Assembly: GCA_024645155.1 (NCBI GenBank) | Contig: JAHEGF010000042.1 | Coordinates: forward strand, 1-17,178 | Length of the DNA stretch: 17,178 nucleotides | Reading direction: 5' to 3' | From: Phyllobacteriaceae bacterium | GTDB lineage: Bacteria > Pseudomonadota > Alphaproteobacteria > Rhizobiales > Rhizobiaceae | Shown here: piece by piece, positions 14,500 to 17,178 of the stretch | Position numbering within the stretch: the first letter of the stretch is position 1 | Layout of the letters: each line of letters begins with the position of its first letter | The notes under the pieces: model-generated | Database searches by the model: none | Told to the model about the DNA's origin: nothing | What the model saw: only the letters and a program-made list of their open reading frames with translations | Translations under genes and position numbers: made by a program

Positions 14500-15324
14500 A
14501 TGACGCGATCCGCGGTTTTCCCGGCATTCGAACTGATCGACGGTGACAGAACGCGTTCGCTGGTTCTTGTCACCGACCATGCCACTTCGCGCATGCCGGA
14601 AGAATACGGAACACTCGGGCTCCCGGCAAAGGAGATGGAAAGGCATATCGCCTACGATATCGGAACCGAACGGGTAACGCGTCATATCGCAGCCGAGCTC
14701 GGCGTTCCGGCCATTTTGTGTTCCTTTTCAAGACTGCTGATCGATCCAAACCGCGGCGCAGACGATCCGACGCTGATCCGGCAAATTTATGATGGCACCA
14801 TTATTCCCGGCAACTACCCGATGGGGGATGATGAACGGGACTTGCGGCTGCGCAATTTCTACGATCTCTATCATGACGCGGTTGCATCGTTGATCGCGTC
14901 CACTGCCCATGCGTCGGGAAAACCGCCACTCATCATTTCCATACACTCGTTTACTCCGCATATGCAGGGGCGTGAACGGCCGTGGCATGTTGGCGTTCTG
15001 TGGGACAGGGATGACCGGGTTTCACGGCAGTTGATTACCATGCTCGCGGAACAGGAAGACATCCTGGTTGGCGATAACGAGCCCTATGACGGTGCATTGC
15101 GCGGCGATACGATGTATCGACACGCCATCGTCAACGGTTTTGCCCATGCCTTGATCGAAATCCGGCAGGACCTTATCCGCGACGAGGACGGCCAGCGATC
15201 TTGGGCGCAAAGACTGGCGCCGCTTCTTGACGCTATCAACCGGCAGGACGATATCCATGAGGCGCATTATTATGGTTCGCGCACCGGGCCGGTAATAAAG
15301 GGAGGAAAACAATGGACAAACTGA
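14500..15324 (+). CDS. N-formylglutamate amidohydrolase family protein
   Basis: A 274-residue enzyme of the family (PF05013) that releases formate from N-formylglutamate in some histidine degradation routes. Typical segments are TDHATSRMPEEY (25-36), HIAYDIGTE (49-57), SRLLIDPNRG (77-86), LIISIHSFTP (144-153) and the late HALIEIRQDLI (216-226), which provide the metal and substrate ligands. No other histidine-degradation (hut) gene is near, so the true substrate may be a different N-acylated amino acid or peptide. The ATG at 14500 is chosen for its AGGCGA site. The end overlaps the DUF1244 start by 13 bases, implying coupled translation. Confidence 0.85.
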   Translation: MTRSAVFPAFELIDGDRTRSLVLVTDHATSRMPEEYGTLGLPAKEMERHIAYDIGTERVTRHIAAELGVPAILCSFSRLLIDPNRGADDPTLIRQIYDGTIIPGNYPMGDDERDLRLRNFYDLYHDAVASLIASTAHASGKPPLIISIHSFTPHMQGRERPWHVGVLWDRDDRVSRQLITMLAEQEDILVGDNEPYDGALRGDTMYRHAIVNGFAHALIEIRQDLIRDEDGQRSWAQRLAPLLDAINRQDDIHEAHYYGSRTGPVIKGGKQWTN

Positions 15325-15614
15325 GCGAGGAGCAACAGCGCGCATTTGAAGCAGCCGCGTTCCGAAGGCTCGTGGCGCATTTGCGTGAGCGTACCGACGT
15401 ACAGAATATCGACATGATGAATCTTGCCGGATTCTGCCGGAACTGCCTTTCGAACTGGTATCGCGAAGCTGCTGAGGACGCTGGCGTGGCCCTGACAAAG
15501 GACGAATCACGGGAGATTGTCTACGGGATGCGCTACGAGGATTGGAAGGCAAAGCACCAAACCGAAGCGACCGATGACCAACGCAAGGCATTCGAACATT
15601 CGCACAAACACTAG
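15312..15614 (+). CDS. DUF1244 family protein
   Basis: A 100-residue helical, cytosolic protein. The segment DVQNIDMMNLAGFCRNCLSNWYREAAEDAG (about 29-58) with its CRNC pair and the later YGMRYEDWKAKHQ are the marks of DUF1244. The family is widespread in alphaproteobacteria and has no established function. The two cysteines three residues apart could bind a metal or be redox active, but this is conjecture. The ribosome site GGGAGGA is strong and lies inside the end of the amidohydrolase gene. A 103-base gap leads to gapR. Confidence 0.88.
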   Translation: MDKLSEEQQRAFEAAAFRRLVAHLRERTDVQNIDMMNLAGFCRNCLSNWYREAAEDAGVALTKDESREIVYGMRYEDWKAKHQTEATDDQRKAFEHSHKH

Positions 15615-15717
15615 CGGCATGACCAATAGAACTTGACCGATGCGTCGCCGACCGGCAACCAGACCATCTAACAGGGGTGGCGATTCGCCGTTCCGGATCA
15701 AGACGTGAGGACATATC

Positions 15718-15981
15718 GTGGCCGATGACATTACCACTGAATCTTCCCAGACCGTAGCCGCAGGCCAATTACGCGCCTTCATCGAGCGCATCGAGCGTCT
15801 CGAGGAAGAAAAGAAGACCATCGCCGATGATATCAAGGAAGTGTTTGCCGAGATGAAGGGCACGGGCTTCGATACGAAAGCCGTTCGCACGATTGTTCGC
15901 ATGCGAAAAAAAGATCAGGCCGAACGCCAGGAAGAAGAGGCGATTATCGACCTTTACAAAAACGCGCTCGGGATGGTTTAG
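15718..15981 (+). CDS. gapR: GapR nucleoid-associated protein (DUF2312)
   Basis: An 87-residue protein from a GTG start with GAGGA six bases upstream. After a short tail comes the family core: QLRAFIERIERLEEEKKTIADDIKEVFAEMKGTGFDTKAVRTIVRMRKKDQAER, a coiled-coil pair rich in lysine and arginine. DUF2312 is the GapR family; in Caulobacter GapR is an essential chromosome-structuring protein that encircles overtwisted, AT-rich DNA and aids topoisomerases. The match is nearly full length. It follows DUF1244 after 103 bases, so it may have its own promoter. It is convergent with the DUF2156 gene, 25 bases away. Confidence 0.9.
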   Translation: MADDITTESSQTVAAGQLRAFIERIERLEEEKKTIADDIKEVFAEMKGTGFDTKAVRTIVRMRKKDQAERQEEEAIIDLYKNALGMV

Positions 15982-16006
15982 ATACCTGGCGGCGAACCCT
16001 TGGTTT

Positions 16007-17044
16007 TCAAACCAGCTTTGACAACCGCAGTGCCGCAATGAAATCCAGGACGCCGCGGCCCGGGCGGGTCGCAAAATAGAGCGGTTCTTCACGGCCCCTG
16101 AATCTTTTCTTGAAGTGTGTCATGCCTTTTGTGTTTAATATTTTCGAATTTATTAGCGCCGAATTATGGGCAAACCTCAAAAACGGACCAAGTATCAGGC
16201 TCGCCCTGCCGGGCGTTCGGTGTGAACCGGCCAGCGGTGACAGGCCCAGACGCACCTTTTGCAGACCTTCGTCACGAAAGATCTCGATCGCATGGCGCGT
16301 TATTGCAGGTTCTGCGTAGGCGGTCGCCTCATCCAGCTTGCGTTTCATCGCAGTGACATAGCCGACGATGCGCCCATCCTTCCAAAGCGGATCGAAAGCG
16401 ACAACGCCTACTTTCCTGCGGTGTTCGTCGATCGCAAAAAAATAGCGAACCTGCGGTCCTCCAAAACCGGTATGCCCGCGATTGAGAAATTCCATTTCAC
16501 GCTTTTTGACGAGCTTGTCTGCCCGCCATTGCTGCGTGATATCATCAAGGGCGGAGGAAACTTCTGCCGGATCGGTGCTTTCCTTGATCGAAAACCCGTT
16601 TCGCTCCATCCAGTTCGATGCCTGACGGATACCTTCCCAGTTCTTGCCGGCAAAATCCCATCCTGGAAGATCAATGACAGTGTCGTACCCGAACGGAGTA
16701 ACGCGCCAGCCTTTGGTGGAAAGCACGGCTCCCATTGTTTCGGAAATCTGGGCAAATGCCGGATTGCCGAATGCGTTCCGGAAATCCCCAACCAGGCCAG
16801 ACCATTCCTCAACAGGGGCCAGCGGGTCACCCAATGCAACGGTCGACCCCATTTTCTGCGCATAGGCTATGAAGCCGCGCTCGTCACCGAATGTCGCTAA
16901 TTCCCGCCGTTCCAAAGTTTTCCAGGCAAGCGAGAATTCCCCATGTTTCCGGACATGACGGAAAGCATCTTCAGCGGAGATTTCCCACTGGGGCGCCTGC
17001 TTTTGTCCGATCGACAGCAGTTGATCAACGATGCGCGCCGCCAT
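16007..17044 (-). CDS. DUF2156 protein (phosphatidylglycerol lysyltransferase C-terminal type)
   Basis: A 345-residue soluble protein with the double acetyltransferase-like fold of DUF2156. Landmarks are FIAYAQKMGSTVALGDPLAP (58-77), the central LDDITQQWRADKLVKKREMEFLNRG region, and the C-terminal KVRLGLSPLAG and FKKRFRGREEPLYF. In full-length MprF or LpiA this domain transfers lysine or alanine from tRNA to phosphatidylglycerol and is fused to a membrane flippase; here there is no membrane part, so substrate and role are open. The ATG used has only a poor ribosome site. A better one lies upstream in another frame, so the true N-terminus is uncertain. Confidence 0.82.
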   Translation of the reverse strand: MAARIVDQLLSIGQKQAPQWEISAEDAFRHVRKHGEFSLAWKTLERRELATFGDERGFIAYAQKMGSTVALGDPLAPVEEWSGLVGDFRNAFGNPAFAQISETMGAVLSTKGWRVTPFGYDTVIDLPGWDFAGKNWEGIRQASNWMERNGFSIKESTDPAEVSSALDDITQQWRADKLVKKREMEFLNRGHTGFGGPQVRYFFAIDEHRRKVGVVAFDPLWKDGRIVGYVTAMKRKLDEATAYAEPAITRHAIEIFRDEGLQKVRLGLSPLAGSHRTPGRASLILGPFLRFAHNSALINSKILNTKGMTHFKKRFRGREEPLYFATRPGRGVLDFIAALRLSKLV

Positions 17045-17082
17045 CAGCAGGCGTTCCGGTGGTGTTTCAATACCCCGAACAT
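17044..17082 (-). other. 12-codon upstream ORF or frameshifted true start of the DUF2156 gene
   Basis: An ATG at 17082 with AGGAG (17090-17094) exactly 7 bases upstream starts MFGVLKHHRNAC and stops in TGATG, overlapping the DUF2156 ATG by one base. Alternatively, one more G in the run at 17073-17076 would fuse this start to the main frame as MFGGIETPPERLLMAARIV. The frame upstream of the main ATG has no stop until about 17103. Confidence 0.5.
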
Positions 17083-17178
17083 TTTTGTGCTCCTGCGTAC
17101 CGAATTACAGCTCCAATCGCACGCCCGACAAAAGACCCGCAGAGAAATTTGCAGTGTTTCGGATCAGTATAGATCAAT

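Noticed and set aside
14308..14685. 126-codon N-terminal extension of the DUF1036 gene
   Set aside because: It would overlap the divergent amidohydrolase start and bury the signal peptide inside the protein.
16259..16900. 213-codon plus-strand open frame
   Set aside because: Antisense to the DUF2156 gene and without a domain; a shadow.
1..17178. CRISPR arrays, tRNA or rRNA genes, insertion sequences, prophage or defence genes
   Set aside because: I looked for spaced direct repeats, tRNA-like cloverleaf ends, transposase motifs and terminal inverted repeats and saw none.

Overview
The window reads as ordinary chromosomal sequence from an alphaproteobacterium, most likely a member of the Rhizobiales (Hyphomicrobiales). 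The main reason is the set of small conserved families typical of that group: DUF1013/TrcR, DUF1192, two DUF465/YdcH proteins, DUF1036, DUF1244 and GapR (DUF2312), together with a 41-aa cysteine-free L36. The order YdcH-YdcH-purE-purK-rpmJ and the block pyk-DUF1036 / N-formylglutamate amidohydrolase-DUF1244-gapR also fit rhizobial-type chromosomes as I know them. I found no rRNA, tRNA, CRISPR array, insertion sequence or phage gene, and no gene-free stretch longer than about 210 bases.

Layout, left to right. Positions 1-5400 are mainly accessory metabolism and regulation. They hold the tail of an unknown gene, a propionyl-CoA synthetase (prpE type), an SDR dehydrogenase, a DUF1772 membrane protein divergent from a TetR regulator with a palindrome between them, and a VOC protein coupled to a WYL/YafY-type regulator. 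The VOC-WYL pair is preceded by a 30-bp near-perfect palindrome. Positions 5400-8300 carry a TrcR-type DUF1013 regulator and a PIG3-type quinone oxidoreductase on the minus strand, then DUF1192 and a short ArsR regulator that appears leaderless on the plus strand, then a YdcH protein on the minus strand.

Positions 8300-10650 hold a likely operon of a second YdcH protein (TTG start), purE and purK. Together purE and purK convert AIR to CAIR in purine synthesis. They are followed by rpmJ with its own promoter and a leader containing a terminator-like hairpin. Positions 10680-12380 encode a secreted TPR protein and a membrane-anchored alpha/beta hydrolase. Positions 12380-16000 contain pyk and DUF1036 on the minus strand, overlapping by 4 bp, divergent from N-formylglutamate amidohydrolase, DUF1244 and gapR. 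The window ends with a minus-strand, soluble DUF2156 (phosphatidylglycerol lysyltransferase C-terminal type) protein. Its start is odd: a 12-codon ORF with a perfect Shine-Dalgarno overlaps it, which may be a leader peptide or a one-base frameshift.

I see no obviously new multi-gene system. The best leads are regulatory: the rpmJ leader, the palindrome before the VOC-WYL pair, the leaderless ArsR promoter with its embedded operator, and the start of the DUF2156 gene.
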